A stretch of DNA of 46,425 nucleotides from JANNGZ01 sp031404155 (lineage in GTDB: Bacteria; Pseudomonadota; Gammaproteobacteria; Burkholderiales; Burkholderiaceae_C). Below the pieces are notes generated by a model. The model was not told the origin of the DNA, made no database searches, and worked only from the letters and a program-made list of their open reading frames with translations. Both the position numbers and the translations under genes were made by a program. This document shows, piece by piece, positions 32,958 to 42,005 of the stretch. The DNA lies in the NCBI GenBank assembly GCA_031404155.1, contig JANNGZ010000134.1, positions 1-46,425 of the forward strand, read 5' to 3'. Each line of letters opens with the position of its first letter. Within the stretch, counting starts at the first letter, position 1.

Positions 32958-34211
32958 CTACCTGGACGCCGCGCTCGCGGCTGGCGTGGCCGGCCGGGCC
33001 GCGTCCGCTGCGCTCGCGGCCCCGGATGAAGGCGATGGGGCGGGCGCGGACCCCGGCGCAGACGCAGCCGCCAGTTGCACCGGAGCGCCGGGGAAGAAGA
33101 TGCGCGCGACGCCGTCGACGATCACCGGGTCACCGGCCTTCAGGCCGTCGATCACCAGCCACTGGTCACCCAACTGTTCGCCCACCTTCACCGGCCGTGG
33201 CTGCGCCTTGTTGCCAATATTCAGGTAGACGAATTTTCCTTGCGGGCCTTCGAGCACGGCGCGGCTGGGCACCTGAATTGCATTTGGCCGCGTGGCGCCG
33301 AGCAGACGAACGCGCACAAACTGGCCCGGCTTGAGCACGCCGTCGGGGTTGGCGATTTCGGCCTGCGCTTCGGTCGTGCCGGTGCTGGTCGAGATGCGCG
33401 CGTCGGTGAACAGCAGCCGGCCCTTGCGCTGCAGCGTCTGGCCATCGGCCAGCGTCACCTCGACCTCGAAGACGCCGCCCTTCGGCAGCACCAGGCGGCC
33501 CGCGGCCACTTCGTCGCGTCGGCGCAATTGGTCGGTGTCGGCCATGCCGAAGCGGATCTGCATCGGGTCGTTCTGCGTGATCGTTGTCAGCAGCACATCC
33601 GGACCGGACACCAAGGTGCCCTCGGACACCAGCGAGCGGCTTGCAACCCCGCTGATCGGCGCCGTGACCCGGGTGTAGCCCAGATTCAGCCGCGCTTCGG
33701 CAAGGCGCGCTTGCGCGCCTTTGAGGTCGGCTCGCGCGACCTGGTCGGCCAAGGCCGCGTCATCGAACTCGCGTTGAGTGATGACGCGGGCTTCGAACAG
33801 CGACTGCACCCGGGCAAATGCTCTCGAGGCCTGCGCCACCCGGGCCTGCACCGCGGCGACATCGGCTTCGGCGCGGTTGGCCACCACCTGAAACTGGGCC
33901 GGGTCGATGCTGAACAAGGACTGGCCCCGCGACACCGCGGCGCCTTCACGGTAGTTGCGCTTAAGCACGATGCCCGGCACGCGTGAGCGCACCTCCACGT
34001 CGCGCGAGCCCGCGGTTTGCCCCACATACTCGTACTCCGCGGGCAGCGTCGTGGGCGCCACCAGTATCACCGACACCGACGCGGGCGGCATGCCACCACC
34101 CGCGGCAGCGGGGCCAGCGGCACCAGAGCCGCCACCACAGGCCTGGAGCAAAGCGACGGCGCAAAGAAGCACAACAACAAAACCGAAGCTCAACCCAGGC
34201 TGGCGCTGCAT
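32958..34211 (-). CDS. RND efflux periplasmic adaptor lipoprotein (MFP)
   Basis: 417 residues. The lipoprotein signal has lipobox LLQAC (Cys25) and a Gly-rich linker. The MFP core follows: VEVRSRVPGIVLKRNYREGAAVSRGQ (barrel-sandwich/lipoyl half), an alpha-helical hairpin (about 110-175), APISGVASRSLVSEGTLV, a beta-barrel (VEVTLADGQTLQRKG) and a membrane-proximal domain (AIQVPSRAVLEGPQGKFVYL). The C-terminal 35 residues are Ala/Pro/Ser-rich. ATG 34211 was chosen as the signal-peptide start. It links the adjacent inner-membrane pump to an outer-membrane channel and is divergent from the DUF72 gene. Confidence 0.93.
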   Translation of the reverse strand: MQRQPGLSFGFVVVLLCAVALLQACGGGSGAAGPAAAGGGMPPASVSVILVAPTTLPAEYEYVGQTAGSRDVEVRSRVPGIVLKRNYREGAAVSRGQSLFSIDPAQFQVVANRAEADVAAVQARVAQASRAFARVQSLFEARVITQREFDDAALADQVARADLKGAQARLAEARLNLGYTRVTAPISGVASRSLVSEGTLVSGPDVLLTTITQNDPMQIRFGMADTDQLRRRDEVAAGRLVLPKGGVFEVEVTLADGQTLQRKGRLLFTDARISTSTGTTEAQAEIANPDGVLKPGQFVRVRLLGATRPNAIQVPSRAVLEGPQGKFVYLNIGNKAQPRPVKVGEQLGDQWLVIDGLKAGDPVIVDGVARIFFPGAPVQLAAASAPGSAPAPSPSSGAASAADAARPATPAASAASR

Positions 34212-34338
34212 GGCGAAGGGACTTTCTGTGGAATGCTCGAACCGGGTTCGCGAACGTGCTTCGGGGCAGATCGAACCTGCCCTTCTCGCCCGCGCCAAGC
34301 GCGACAATGCGGCGCAGTTTAGCCAGACCCTCAAAGCC

Positions 34339-35397
34339 ATGCCGGCAAGCCCGCTGAGCGATCAGGAAGACCTCTTTGGCGCCCCGCCCTGCCCGCAGGC
34401 CGAGGCGCGACGTTGTGACCGCCCGGCCCAGGGCGCCACCGCACTTGTGCCCGCTTCGATTGACGCGCAAGTGCTGGCGATCGCCGAGGAACTCCGAGCC
34501 CGGTTCTCCGGGCGCCTCCATCTGGGCACCTCCTCCTGGCACTTTCCGGGCTGGGCGGGCATTGTCTGGGGGCGCGAGTACAGCGAGCCGGTGCTTTCAC
34601 GCCGCGGACTTTCTGCCTACTCGGCTCATCCGCTGTTGCGCGCAGTGAGCTTGGACCGCAGCTTCTACCGCCCGCTGGACAGGGCCACGTATGCCGCACT
34701 CGCTGCTCAGGTGCCGGCGGACTTTCGGTTTGTCGTCAAAGCCGCGGCGATGGTGACCGACGCAACGCTGCGCGACCCGATCAACGGCAAGGCGCTGCAA
34801 CCGAACCCGCTGTTCCTCGACCCGGACGCCGCGCTGCGCGAGTGCGTCGAACCGGCTCGGGACGGCCTGGGCAACCGTTTGGGCGTGCTCGTGTTTCAGC
34901 TCTCCCCGCTGCCCGCAGCCTGGCTGCGCGACGTACCGGCACTTCATGAACGGCTGGAGGCGCTGTGGCAGCGTGTTGTGCCCGCCTTGCCACCGAGCGC
35001 GCGCGTCGCTCTCGAGCTGCGCGACCCAACCTTGCTGACGCCGGAGCTGGCGCAGTTGCTGAAACGCCGTGGCGTGCGCCTGTGTGTGGGCCTGCACGAC
35101 CGCATGCCCGCTGTCGCTGAACAGTTGCCTATGCTGCGCGCGCTGTGGCCCGGTGATTTCGTCTGCCGCTGGAACCTGCAGCGCGGCTTGCGCTACACCG
35201 AAGCCAAGGGACTCTGGGAGCCCTTCGATCGACTGCAGGCCCCCGACCCGGCCACGCGGGAAGCGCTGGCCCGGGTCATCGTGGGCACGCTGGCGGCGGG
35301 CTTCAGCGCTTTTGTCACCATCAACAACAAGGCAGAGGGTTCAGCGCCGCTCTCGGTGCTTGAGCTGGCGCGGGAGGTGCTCCGGCAATCGTCTTGA
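34339..35397 (+). CDS. DUF72 (YecE-like) domain protein
   Basis: 352-residue cytoplasmic TIM-barrel-like protein. Typical motifs are LHLGTSSWHFPGWAGIVWG (about 59-77), LRAVSLDRSFYRPL, FRFVVKAAAMVT, ALELRDPTLL, VCRWNLQRGLRYTEAKGLW and the C-terminal FVTINNKAEGSAPLS. The usual start of DUF72 proteins is near residue 55, so the first about 50 residues (SPLSDQEDLFGAPPCP...) are an extension. The family resembles nucleases or AP endonuclease-fold proteins; activity not established. ATG 34339 is the best start after the divergent promoter region. Confidence 0.88.
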   Translation: MPASPLSDQEDLFGAPPCPQAEARRCDRPAQGATALVPASIDAQVLAIAEELRARFSGRLHLGTSSWHFPGWAGIVWGREYSEPVLSRRGLSAYSAHPLLRAVSLDRSFYRPLDRATYAALAAQVPADFRFVVKAAAMVTDATLRDPINGKALQPNPLFLDPDAALRECVEPARDGLGNRLGVLVFQLSPLPAAWLRDVPALHERLEALWQRVVPALPPSARVALELRDPTLLTPELAQLLKRRGVRLCVGLHDRMPAVAEQLPMLRALWPGDFVCRWNLQRGLRYTEAKGLWEPFDRLQAPDPATREALARVIVGTLAAGFSAFVTINNKAEGSAPLSVLELAREVLRQSS

Positions 35398-35482
35398 GAG
35401 CTCGAGGGAAACCGGGGCGATCGCCTCAATTTCGTGGACGCCCACGGAGCTCTGGCGCCGTGCGGTGGCAATTCGAGAGGGC

Positions 35483-35743
35483 TCAGATTCCGGCAATGCG
35501 GCGTGCCCGCCCCAGCAGCAGCGACTGCAGCCACGAGGCCGACTGGCTCAACACCTCGTGGCGCGTCGGCTGGTGGCGCAGGCCAATCGCCACGCGGCCG
35601 GTCCACCACACCAGGCGTCCGGTGCCGGGCAACAGCACCGGGCCCACATGGCCAAGGGGAATGTCGGGCACCGACAGATCGGCGGTCGACCGGATCGGAT
35701 GCGCCTTCTCGGGCGGGGCGGAGTGAAAATGTGCTTCGCTCAT
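35483..35743 (-). CDS. small hypothetical protein
   Basis: 86-residue protein starting MSEAHFHSAPPEKAHPIRS, with PDIPLGHVGPVLLPGTGRLVWWTGRVAIGL and a basic C-terminus. There is no signal peptide or known domain. GAGGAG is placed six bases before ATG 35743, which supports real translation. The WWTGRVAIGLRHQP segment looks like a conserved motif of an uncharacterised Burkholderiales family. It is convergent with the DUF72 gene (85-bp gap) and lies downstream of the tRNA-Ser terminator on the same strand. Confidence 0.6.
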   Translation of the reverse strand: MSEAHFHSAPPEKAHPIRSTADLSVPDIPLGHVGPVLLPGTGRLVWWTGRVAIGLRHQPTRHEVLSQSASWLQSLLLGRARRIAGI

Positions 35744-35872
35744 GACGGCTCCTCGATTGGAGACGCCATCTTTGCGGCCTGGAGCGCAAAGCGCACTGCC
35801 TCAAACGAGGGAAGCAACCCCTGTGAACTAGGGGTGCTTGGCGCGGCAGCAACACATGGGTTCAAACGGCCA

Positions 35873-35897
35873 AAGAAAAAACGCCCTCACGGGCGTT
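35873..35897 (-). terminator. Rho-independent terminator after tRNA-Ser
   Basis: On the minus strand AACGCCC-GTGA-GGGCGTT (35897-35880) is followed by a run of Ts (35881-35876 region), eight bases past the tRNA 3' end. Stem, tetraloop and U-tract are all present. Confidence 0.9.
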
Positions 35898-35904
35898 CAT
35901 TCGC

Positions 35905-35997
35905 TGGCGGAGTCGGAGGGATTCGAACCCTCGATGCAGGTTTTGCCCACATACTCCCTTAGCAGGGGAGCACCTTCGGCCACTCGGTCACGACTCC
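35905..35997 (-). tRNA. tRNA-Ser (anticodon GCU)
   Basis: A 93-nt cloverleaf on the minus strand. The acceptor stem is GGAGTCG (35997-35991) pairing with CGACTCC (35915-35909), followed by G73 and encoded CCA (35907-35905). The D-loop region is TGACCGAGTGG. The anticodon stem-loop CCCCTGCTAAGGGG carries anticodon GCT. A long variable arm is present, as in class II tRNAs, and the T-arm is GAGGGTTCGAATCCCTC. It reads AGC/AGU serine codons. It follows lysC and precedes a strong terminator. Confidence 0.97.
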
Positions 35998-36033
35998 TGT
36001 GGCGGCAGAATTCTAACCCCGCCCTCAGCGCCT

Positions 36034-37302
36034 TCAGACCAGCGCCTGTTCCAGATCGAAGGCCTTGTGCAGCGCGCGCACGGCGAGTTCCATGTACTTC
36101 TCGTCGATGACGACGCTGGTCTTGATCTCGCTGGTGCTGATCATCTGGATGTTGATGCCCTCCTCGCTCAGTGTGCGGAACATCTTCGCTGCGATGCCCA
36201 CATGGCTGCGCATGCCGATGCCCACGATGCTGACCTTGCAGATCTTCGGGTCGCCAGTCACCTGGGCCGCACCGGTCGCCGGGCCCACCTGCGTGTTCAG
36301 CAGGTCCATCACCTTGCTGTAGTCGTTGCGGTGCACGGTGAACGAGAAATCGGTGCGGCCGTCGTGTGATACGTTCTGGATGATCACATCGACGTCGACG
36401 TTGGCTTCGGCCACCGCACCCAGGATCTGGTAGGCGATGCCCGGCTTGTCGGGCACGCCCATCACGGTGACCTTGGCCTCGTCGCGGTTGAACGCGATGC
36501 CCGACACAATGGCTTGTTCCATCTTCTCGTCTTCCTCGAAAGTGATCAGCGTGCCCGAGCGCGCCTCTTCGTCGATATCGATGTCCCAGGGCGTGAAGCT
36601 CGACAGCACCCGCAGCGGCACGCGGTACTTGCCGGCGAACTCCACCGAGCGGATTTGCAGCACCTTGGAGCCCATGCTAGCCATCTCGAGCATTTCCTCG
36701 AAGCTGATGGTGTGCAGGCGCCGGGCCTCGGGCACCACGCGCGGGTCGGTGGTGTAAACACCGTCGACGTCGGTGTAAATCAAACATTCGTCGGCCTTCA
36801 TTGCCGCGGCCACGGCCACCGCGGAGGTGTCCGAGCCGCCGCGGCCAAGCGTGGTGATGTGGCCGTCCGGGTCGATGCCCTGAAAGCCGGTGATCACCAC
36901 GACTTTGCCGGCGGCCAGGTCGGCACGCACGCGCTGGTCGTCAATGCGCTGGATGCGCGCCTTGGTGAAGGCCGAGTCGGTCTCGATCGGCACCTGCCAG
37001 CCCGCATAACTCACCGCCTGCAAGCCTTCGGCCTGCAACGCGATCGACAGCAAGCCGACCGACACCTGCTCGCCGGTGGCCGCGATCATGTCCAGCTCGC
37101 GGGTCAGCGCGGGAGAGGAGTGCGCGGGCGACAAGGCCTTGGCCAAGCCGAGCAGGCGGTTGGTTTCGCCACTCATTGCCGAGGGCACCACCACCAGTTG
37201 GTGGCCGGCGCGGGCCCACTTGGCCACGCGCTTGGCGACGCTGGCGATGCGCTCGGTGGAGCCCATCGACGTGCCGCCATACTTTTGAACGATCAATGCC
37301 AT
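36034..37302 (-). CDS. lysC: aspartate kinase
   Basis: First step of the aspartate family (Lys, Met, Thr, diaminopimelate): phosphorylates aspartate. 422 residues, the size of monofunctional class-I-type enzymes in Betaproteobacteria. Visible motifs are VQKYGGTSMGS (5-15), VVVPSAMSGETNRLL, LGRGGSDTSAVAVAAA and YTDVDGVYTTDPR. Two ACT domains follow (about 265-340 VTVMGVPDKPGIAYQIL; about 345-420 VSIVGIGMRSHVGIAAKMF), which normally mediate Lys/Thr feedback. ATG 37302 matches the family start MALIVQKYGG. It lies between tilS and tRNA-Ser on the same strand. Confidence 0.97.
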   Translation of the reverse strand: MALIVQKYGGTSMGSTERIASVAKRVAKWARAGHQLVVVPSAMSGETNRLLGLAKALSPAHSSPALTRELDMIAATGEQVSVGLLSIALQAEGLQAVSYAGWQVPIETDSAFTKARIQRIDDQRVRADLAAGKVVVITGFQGIDPDGHITTLGRGGSDTSAVAVAAAMKADECLIYTDVDGVYTTDPRVVPEARRLHTISFEEMLEMASMGSKVLQIRSVEFAGKYRVPLRVLSSFTPWDIDIDEEARSGTLITFEEDEKMEQAIVSGIAFNRDEAKVTVMGVPDKPGIAYQILGAVAEANVDVDVIIQNVSHDGRTDFSFTVHRNDYSKVMDLLNTQVGPATGAAQVTGDPKICKVSIVGIGMRSHVGIAAKMFRTLSEEGINIQMISTSEIKTSVVIDEKYMELAVRALHKAFDLEQALV

Positions 37303-37427
37303 GAAATGTAGGCGCGACATCGCGTGTAGAAAGGCGCGACACCGCGCGCCGCACCGGTGCCCGGGGTGGCACGCTCGCGCGGAATTGTACGAGGGGCCTT
37401 GTGCCCCACCGGCCTGGCTCAGCCCGG

Positions 37428-38756
37428 CTATCGGGCCGAAGGCAGCCACTCGATGCTGACCTGCGGCACCCCTTTTGGCGCTCGGGCACGGGCATCGATG
37501 CCGAGCCCGGCCACGAAGATCAGGCGGTCGCCGGCAAACAGCAGCGGCCCATCGCGTTGCCACGCGGGCACCGCGAGGTCCTGGAACTGCTTCTTCAGGC
37601 TGCGCTGCGGCGTGCCCAACATCCGCTGAAATCGCTGCGCCGCTGGCCTCGGACGCAGCTCGCAGGCCACGAGGGTGGCGAGTGCGACACCCCCTGCCGG
37701 CACGCGGGTCAGGCGAAGTTCGCCCTGCCATGGCGGCACGGCGTAGCTTCCGGCGGCGGGCAGCGCCAAGCGTATTGCCGCGGACGGCACACCAGGTGCA
37801 TCGACGCCCCGGTAGCGGACGACGTCGGATTCAAGAACCAGGGCGCCACGATAGCGGCGCAGCCACCCGTCCGCGACCTGCCAAGCGGCGGGACCACGAC
37901 CACGCGGCAACTCCCTCAGCAGCCGCTGAACCAGGGACTCCTCGGCGCCGCGGCCGGTCGTCGCCTGCAGCCAATGCCGAAGCGCGTTGGCACGACGTGC
38001 CGGTGCCAGTGCGACCCACGCTGCGAGTTCGAGCGCGTTGGCGGCGCCGGCCTCGCCGAGGTCGAGCGCCGCCAGCTCGGCCAGGCATTCCCGCGCCTCC
38101 TGCGCGCGCGAAGCAGACTGGGCCAGCGATGCGTCGGCCTGCAAGAAATCAGCTCGCAAGGCGGCCATCGCGTGATGCCTCAGGCGGCTGCGCGCAAAGC
38201 GCGGGTCGGCATTGCTCGGGTCGTTCACCGCGGCGAGGCGATATGACTTCAACACCGCGTCGATCGCGTCGTTGCTTGCGCTCAACCACGGCCGCGCCCA
38301 GGTGATGCCGTCGCGCTGCGTCAGGCGAGGCATTGCGGCCAAGCCGGCCGGCCCGGCGCCACGCAGGGCCTGAAGCAAAAAAGTCTCCGCCTGGTCCCGC
38401 TGGTGGTGCGCCAGCAGGACCAGCGGCGCACCGCCCTCGCGGGCCATCTCGGCGAGCGCGCGATAACGCTCGCGCCGGGCCCAGGCCTCGACGCTGTCGC
38501 CGGCATCCGGCCGGCCGCTCAGGCGCCGAATCGCGAAGTTCAAGGGCCAACCGACACGGGCCCAGCGCGCGCAACGCTGTCGCAGTTGCGCAGCCCAGGC
38601 ATCGGCCTCGGGCATCAGGCCATGGTGGACATGCAGCGCCAGCACCTGCATTCCCAGCGCGCGCGCCACGGTCATCGTGGTGCGCAGCAGCGCCAGCGAA
38701 TCACGGCCGCCACTGACCGCCACCGCCACCCGCGGCGGGCTGTCGTCGACCGACAC
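37428..38756 (-). CDS. tilS: tRNA(Ile)-lysidine synthase
   Basis: Modifies C34 of the CAU-anticodon tRNA-Ile to lysidine using ATP and lysine; essential for AUA decoding. PP-loop SGGRDSLALL near the N-terminus, then HVHHGLMPEADAWA, LLAHHQRDQAETFLLQALRGAG, RPWL and DPSNADPRFARSRLRH, the TilS signature series. A C-terminal domain follows (AAQRFQRMLGTPQRSLKKQFQDLAVPAWQRD). The start is uncertain: GTG 38756 puts 14 residues before SGG as in E. coli, while an ATG at 38831 would overlap accA by 50 bp. It follows accA by about 25 bp in the same operon. Confidence 0.92.
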   Translation of the reverse strand: MSVDDSPPRVAVAVSGGRDSLALLRTTMTVARALGMQVLALHVHHGLMPEADAWAAQLRQRCARWARVGWPLNFAIRRLSGRPDAGDSVEAWARRERYRALAEMAREGGAPLVLLAHHQRDQAETFLLQALRGAGPAGLAAMPRLTQRDGITWARPWLSASNDAIDAVLKSYRLAAVNDPSNADPRFARSRLRHHAMAALRADFLQADASLAQSASRAQEARECLAELAALDLGEAGAANALELAAWVALAPARRANALRHWLQATTGRGAEESLVQRLLRELPRGRGPAAWQVADGWLRRYRGALVLESDVVRYRGVDAPGVPSAAIRLALPAAGSYAVPPWQGELRLTRVPAGGVALATLVACELRPRPAAQRFQRMLGTPQRSLKKQFQDLAVPAWQRDGPLLFAGDRLIFVAGLGIDARARAPKGVPQVSIEWLPSAR

Positions 38757-38781
38757 GCCCCCGGCCACGCCGCGTGCGGGC

Positions 38782-39753
38782 TCAGCGCTCCTTGGTGTCC
38801 TGGTAGCGTCCGTAGGACTGCAGGCGTTCATAGCGGCGCTGCAGCAGCTCCTTGACTTTCAGGTCGGCCACCTGGCGCAGCGCATCGTTGAGCGCGCGCT
38901 TGAGTTGCGCACACATGTGTTTGGTGTCGCGGTGCGCACCGCCCACCGGCTCGTTGACGATCTTGTCGATCACGCCCAGCGCCTTGAGCCGGTGCGCGGT
39001 GATGCCCAGTGCATCGGCCGCATCCGACGCGCGCTCGGCGGTCTTCCACAGGATCGACGCACAACCTTCGGGCGAGATCACCGAGTAGACCGAGAACTGC
39101 AGCATCAGCACCTGGTCGGCGACGCTGATTGCCAGCGCACCACCCGAGCCGCCCTCGCCGATGATCGTGGTGATGATAGGCACTTCGAGCTGGGCCATCT
39201 CGAAGATGTTGCGGCCGATGGCCTCGCTCTGGCCGCGCTCCTCCGCGCCGATGCCGGGGTAGGCGCCGGGCGTGTCGACGAAGGTGAACACCGGCAGGCC
39301 GAACTTTTCGGCGAGCTTCATCAGCCGCAGTGCCTTGCGGTAGCCCTCGGGGCGCGCCATGCCGAAGTTGCGCGCGGAGCGCTCCTTGGTGTCGCGGCCC
39401 TTTTGGTGGCCGAGCACCATGCAGGATTGGCCGTTGAAGCGCGCCAGGCCACCCACGATCGAGAGGTCGTTGGCAAAGGCGCGGTCGCCGTGCAACTCTT
39501 CGAAGTCGGTGAAGATTTCGCCCACGTAGTCGAGCGTGTACGGCCGCTGCGGGTGGCGCGCGATCTGCGTCACCTGCCAGGGCGTGAGGCTCGAATAAAT
39601 CTCCTTCGTGAGCTGCAGGCTCTTCTTGTCCAGCCGCTCGATCTCCTCGGAGATGTCGACCGCCGACTCGGTTTGCACGAAGCGCAGTTCCTCGATCTTG
39701 CCTTCAAGCTCCGCGATCGGCTGCTCGAACTCCAGGAAGTGTCGCTTGCTCAT
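38782..39753 (-). CDS. accA: acetyl-CoA carboxylase carboxyltransferase subunit alpha
   Basis: With AccD forms the carboxyltransferase that makes malonyl-CoA for fatty-acid synthesis. 323 residues, full length. Recognisable stretches include LEFEQPIAELEGKIEELR, EIYSSLTPWQVTQIARHP, DRAFANDLSIVGGLAR, MVLGHQKGRDTKERSARNFG, FVDTPGAYPGIGAEERGQSE, GEGGSGGALAISVADQVLM and EGCASILWKTAERASDAADA. ATG 39753 is 36 bp after the glycosylase gene. The order cysS / glycosylase / accA / tilS is common in Burkholderiales. Confidence 0.97.
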   Translation of the reverse strand: MSKRHFLEFEQPIAELEGKIEELRFVQTESAVDISEEIERLDKKSLQLTKEIYSSLTPWQVTQIARHPQRPYTLDYVGEIFTDFEELHGDRAFANDLSIVGGLARFNGQSCMVLGHQKGRDTKERSARNFGMARPEGYRKALRLMKLAEKFGLPVFTFVDTPGAYPGIGAEERGQSEAIGRNIFEMAQLEVPIITTIIGEGGSGGALAISVADQVLMLQFSVYSVISPEGCASILWKTAERASDAADALGITAHRLKALGVIDKIVNEPVGGAHRDTKHMCAQLKRALNDALRQVADLKVKELLQRRYERLQSYGRYQDTKER

Positions 39754-39789
39754 CTCTTGAGAATTCCTTCGGCGCGCATTTTCGCGCGT

Positions 39790-40440
39790 TCAGTAGTCCA
39801 CCGGCAGCGGGTCCAGGCTGCGCCAGAGGTACCAGGTGGCCACCGAACGGTAAGGCGCCCAGGCTTCGCCCACTTCGCGCGCCTCGTTGCGCGACACCGG
39901 CTCGCCGCTGAAATAGTTGAGGCTGATGCCCTTGACCAGGCCGAGGTCGTCCAGCGGCAGCACGTCCGGGCGCATGAGGTGGAAGATCAGGAACATCTCG
40001 GCGGTCCAGCGGCCGATGCCGCGGATCGCGACCAGCTCTTCGATGATCGCCTCGTCCTCCATCTGCGACCAGTGGCGTACATGGATCGAGCCGGCGTCGA
40101 AGTGTTTGGACAGGTCGCGCAGGTACTCCACCTTGCGCGCCGACAGCCCGGAGGCCCGCATCACCTCGGTGCCCAGCGCCAGCACGCCGGAGGGGCGCAG
40201 CCGCGTCGGCGGGCCGTCCATCAGCGCGGCAAAGCGGTCCCAGACCGACTGCGCCGCCTTCACCGAGATCTGTTGCCCGACGATCGAACGCGCCAGGGTG
40301 GTGAACGCGTCGCCGCGGCTTTGCAGGCGCGCCTCGCCGAACTTCGGGATCAGCTTCTTCATCACCCGGTCGCGCTTGGCCAGATGCTTGCAGGCATCGT
40401 CCCAATACTCGGGCGTCACCTCGGGTTTGGCGTCGGGCAT
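39790..40440 (-). CDS. AlkA-like DNA-3-methyladenine glycosylase (HhH-GPD)
   Basis: Base-excision repair glycosylase for alkylated purines, 216 residues. Shows TTLARSIVGQQISVKAAQSVWDR (about 47-69), the helix-hairpin-helix LVAIRGIGRWTAEMFLIF (136-153) and the catalytic Asp region MRPDVLPLDDLGLVKG (Asp164/165), as in AlkA/Mag. No Fe-S Cys cluster. ATG 40440 has GAAGG six bases upstream; a GTG at 40470 overlapping the cysS end is a less likely start. Located directly after cysS in the cysS-glycosylase-accA-tilS operon. Confidence 0.92.
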   Translation of the reverse strand: MPDAKPEVTPEYWDDACKHLAKRDRVMKKLIPKFGEARLQSRGDAFTTLARSIVGQQISVKAAQSVWDRFAALMDGPPTRLRPSGVLALGTEVMRASGLSARKVEYLRDLSKHFDAGSIHVRHWSQMEDEAIIEELVAIRGIGRWTAEMFLIFHLMRPDVLPLDDLGLVKGISLNYFSGEPVSRNEAREVGEAWAPYRSVATWYLWRSLDPLPVDY

Positions 40441-40472
40441 CGTGGCCTTCGATCCGGTCACAGGCGGCACCC

Positions 40473-41846
40473 TCAGGCCTTGACCCAGGTGGTGCCCTGC
40501 GCGCTGTCATTGAGCACGATGCCGAGCGCCGCGAGTTCGTCGCGCAAGCGGTCAGCCTCGGCGAAGTTGCGTTCCTGCTTCGCCTGCGCCCGCGCCGCGA
40601 TCCGTGCTTCGATTGCCGAGGCATCGAGCGTGCTGCCCGCTTGCAGCACCTCACGCGGCTCTCCCTGCAACACGCCGAGCGTGGCGCCGAGCGCCTTGAG
40701 CTGGCTGCCCAAGGCGTTCGAACGGCTTCGATTCACCTCGCTGGCCAGGTCGAACATCGCGGCGAGCGCGGCGGGCGTGTTGAAGTCTTCGTTCATCGCG
40801 GCGCGGAATGCCGCAGCATGCGGCTCGCTCCAGTCGACCGCGCGGGCTTCCGCCGCCACCGAGTCGAGCGCGATGTAGAGCCGGCGCAGCGCGGTGCGTG
40901 CGTCCTCGAGGTGGCTGTCGCTGAAACTGAAGGGGCTGCGGTAATGCGTGCGCAGCATGAAGAAGCGCAGCGTCTCGCCGTCGAAGCGCTTGAGAACGTC
41001 GCGGATGGTGAAGAAGTTGCCGAGCGACTTCGACATCTTCTGGTTGTCGACGTTCAGGAAGCCGTTGTGCAGCCAGTAGTTGACGAAGGGGTGGCCGAGC
41101 GCGCCTTCGCTCTGCGCGATCTCGTTCTCGTGGTGCGGGAACTGCAGGTCCATGCCGCCGCCGTGGATGTCGAAGCGCTCGCCCAGCACCGCGCAGCCCA
41201 TTGCCGAGCACTCGATATGCCAGCCGGGGCGGCCGGGGCCGTAAACGCTGTCCCATTTGGCGTCGGCGGGTTCGTCGGGCTTGGCGGATTTCCAGAGCAC
41301 GAAATCCAGCGGATCATCCTTGCCGTCGAGCACGGCCACACGCTCGCCTGCACGAAGGTCGTCGAGGCTCTTGCCGCTCAACTTGCCGTAGCCCGGAAAT
41401 TTGCGCACCGCAAAGTTCACGTCGTCGCTGGACGCCCGGTAGGCCAGGCCCTTGCCTTCGAGCTGGCCGATCATGGTGAGCATCTGCGGCACGTAGTCGG
41501 TGGCGCGGGGCTCGTGCGTCGGCGGCGCGGTACCGATGGCGGCCAGGTCCTGGCGCATCGCGCCGATCATCTCGTCGGTGAGCGCGCGGATCGTGATGCC
41601 GCGCTCAAGCGCCCGCTTGATGATCTTGTCTTCGATGTCGGTGATGTTGCGAACGTAGGTCACCTCGTAGCCCAGCGTGCGCAGCCAGCGGTAGACCACG
41701 TCGAAGGCCATCATCATGCGCGCGTGCCCCATGTGGCACAGGTCGTAGATGGTCATGCCGCAGACGTACATGCGCACACGGCCGGGTTCGATCGGCGTGA
41801 AGGTCTCGAGCGAGCGCGTCAGCGTGTTGTGGAGGCGGAGTGTCAC
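40473..41846 (-). CDS. cysS: cysteinyl-tRNA synthetase
   Basis: Class I aminoacyl-tRNA synthetase, 457 residues. Zn-site Cys29 in YVCGMTIYD, the HIGH-like motif CHMGHARMMMAFD (37-49), YVRNITDIEDKII, the Zn/substrate region GWHIECSAMG, HGGGMDLQFPHHENEIAQ and the KMSKS motif NQKMSKSLGNF, then the DALR-type helical domain. Complete and typical. ATG 41846 opens the protein MTLRLHNTLTR. It is divergent from the first cyclophilin gene across a 159-bp spacer with a TAGAAT -10-like element (41935-41940, plus strand). First gene of the minus-strand housekeeping operon. Confidence 0.97.
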   Translation of the reverse strand: MTLRLHNTLTRSLETFTPIEPGRVRMYVCGMTIYDLCHMGHARMMMAFDVVYRWLRTLGYEVTYVRNITDIEDKIIKRALERGITIRALTDEMIGAMRQDLAAIGTAPPTHEPRATDYVPQMLTMIGQLEGKGLAYRASSDDVNFAVRKFPGYGKLSGKSLDDLRAGERVAVLDGKDDPLDFVLWKSAKPDEPADAKWDSVYGPGRPGWHIECSAMGCAVLGERFDIHGGGMDLQFPHHENEIAQSEGALGHPFVNYWLHNGFLNVDNQKMSKSLGNFFTIRDVLKRFDGETLRFFMLRTHYRSPFSFSDSHLEDARTALRRLYIALDSVAAEARAVDWSEPHAAAFRAAMNEDFNTPAALAAMFDLASEVNRSRSNALGSQLKALGATLGVLQGEPREVLQAGSTLDASAIEARIAARAQAKQERNFAEADRLRDELAALGIVLNDSAQGTTWVKA

Positions 41847-42005
41847 GAGCGAACGGTCACGATCGAACAGTCATGGGGGAGGCGCCGAGAAAGCGACCGC
41901 GGCCTCGTCCGCAAAGGAGGTCGAGGCCGCTCGGTAGAATCTGCGAATCAGTATAGCGGCCGGCCCCGGCCCGCGAAGATCACGGCCAGACCGGAGTTTC
42001 CCTCT

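Noticed and set aside
35813..35840. Hairpin AAGCAACCCC/GGGGTGCTT as a terminator
   Set aside because: The stem is imperfect and no T-run follows; a much better terminator lies at 35873-35897.
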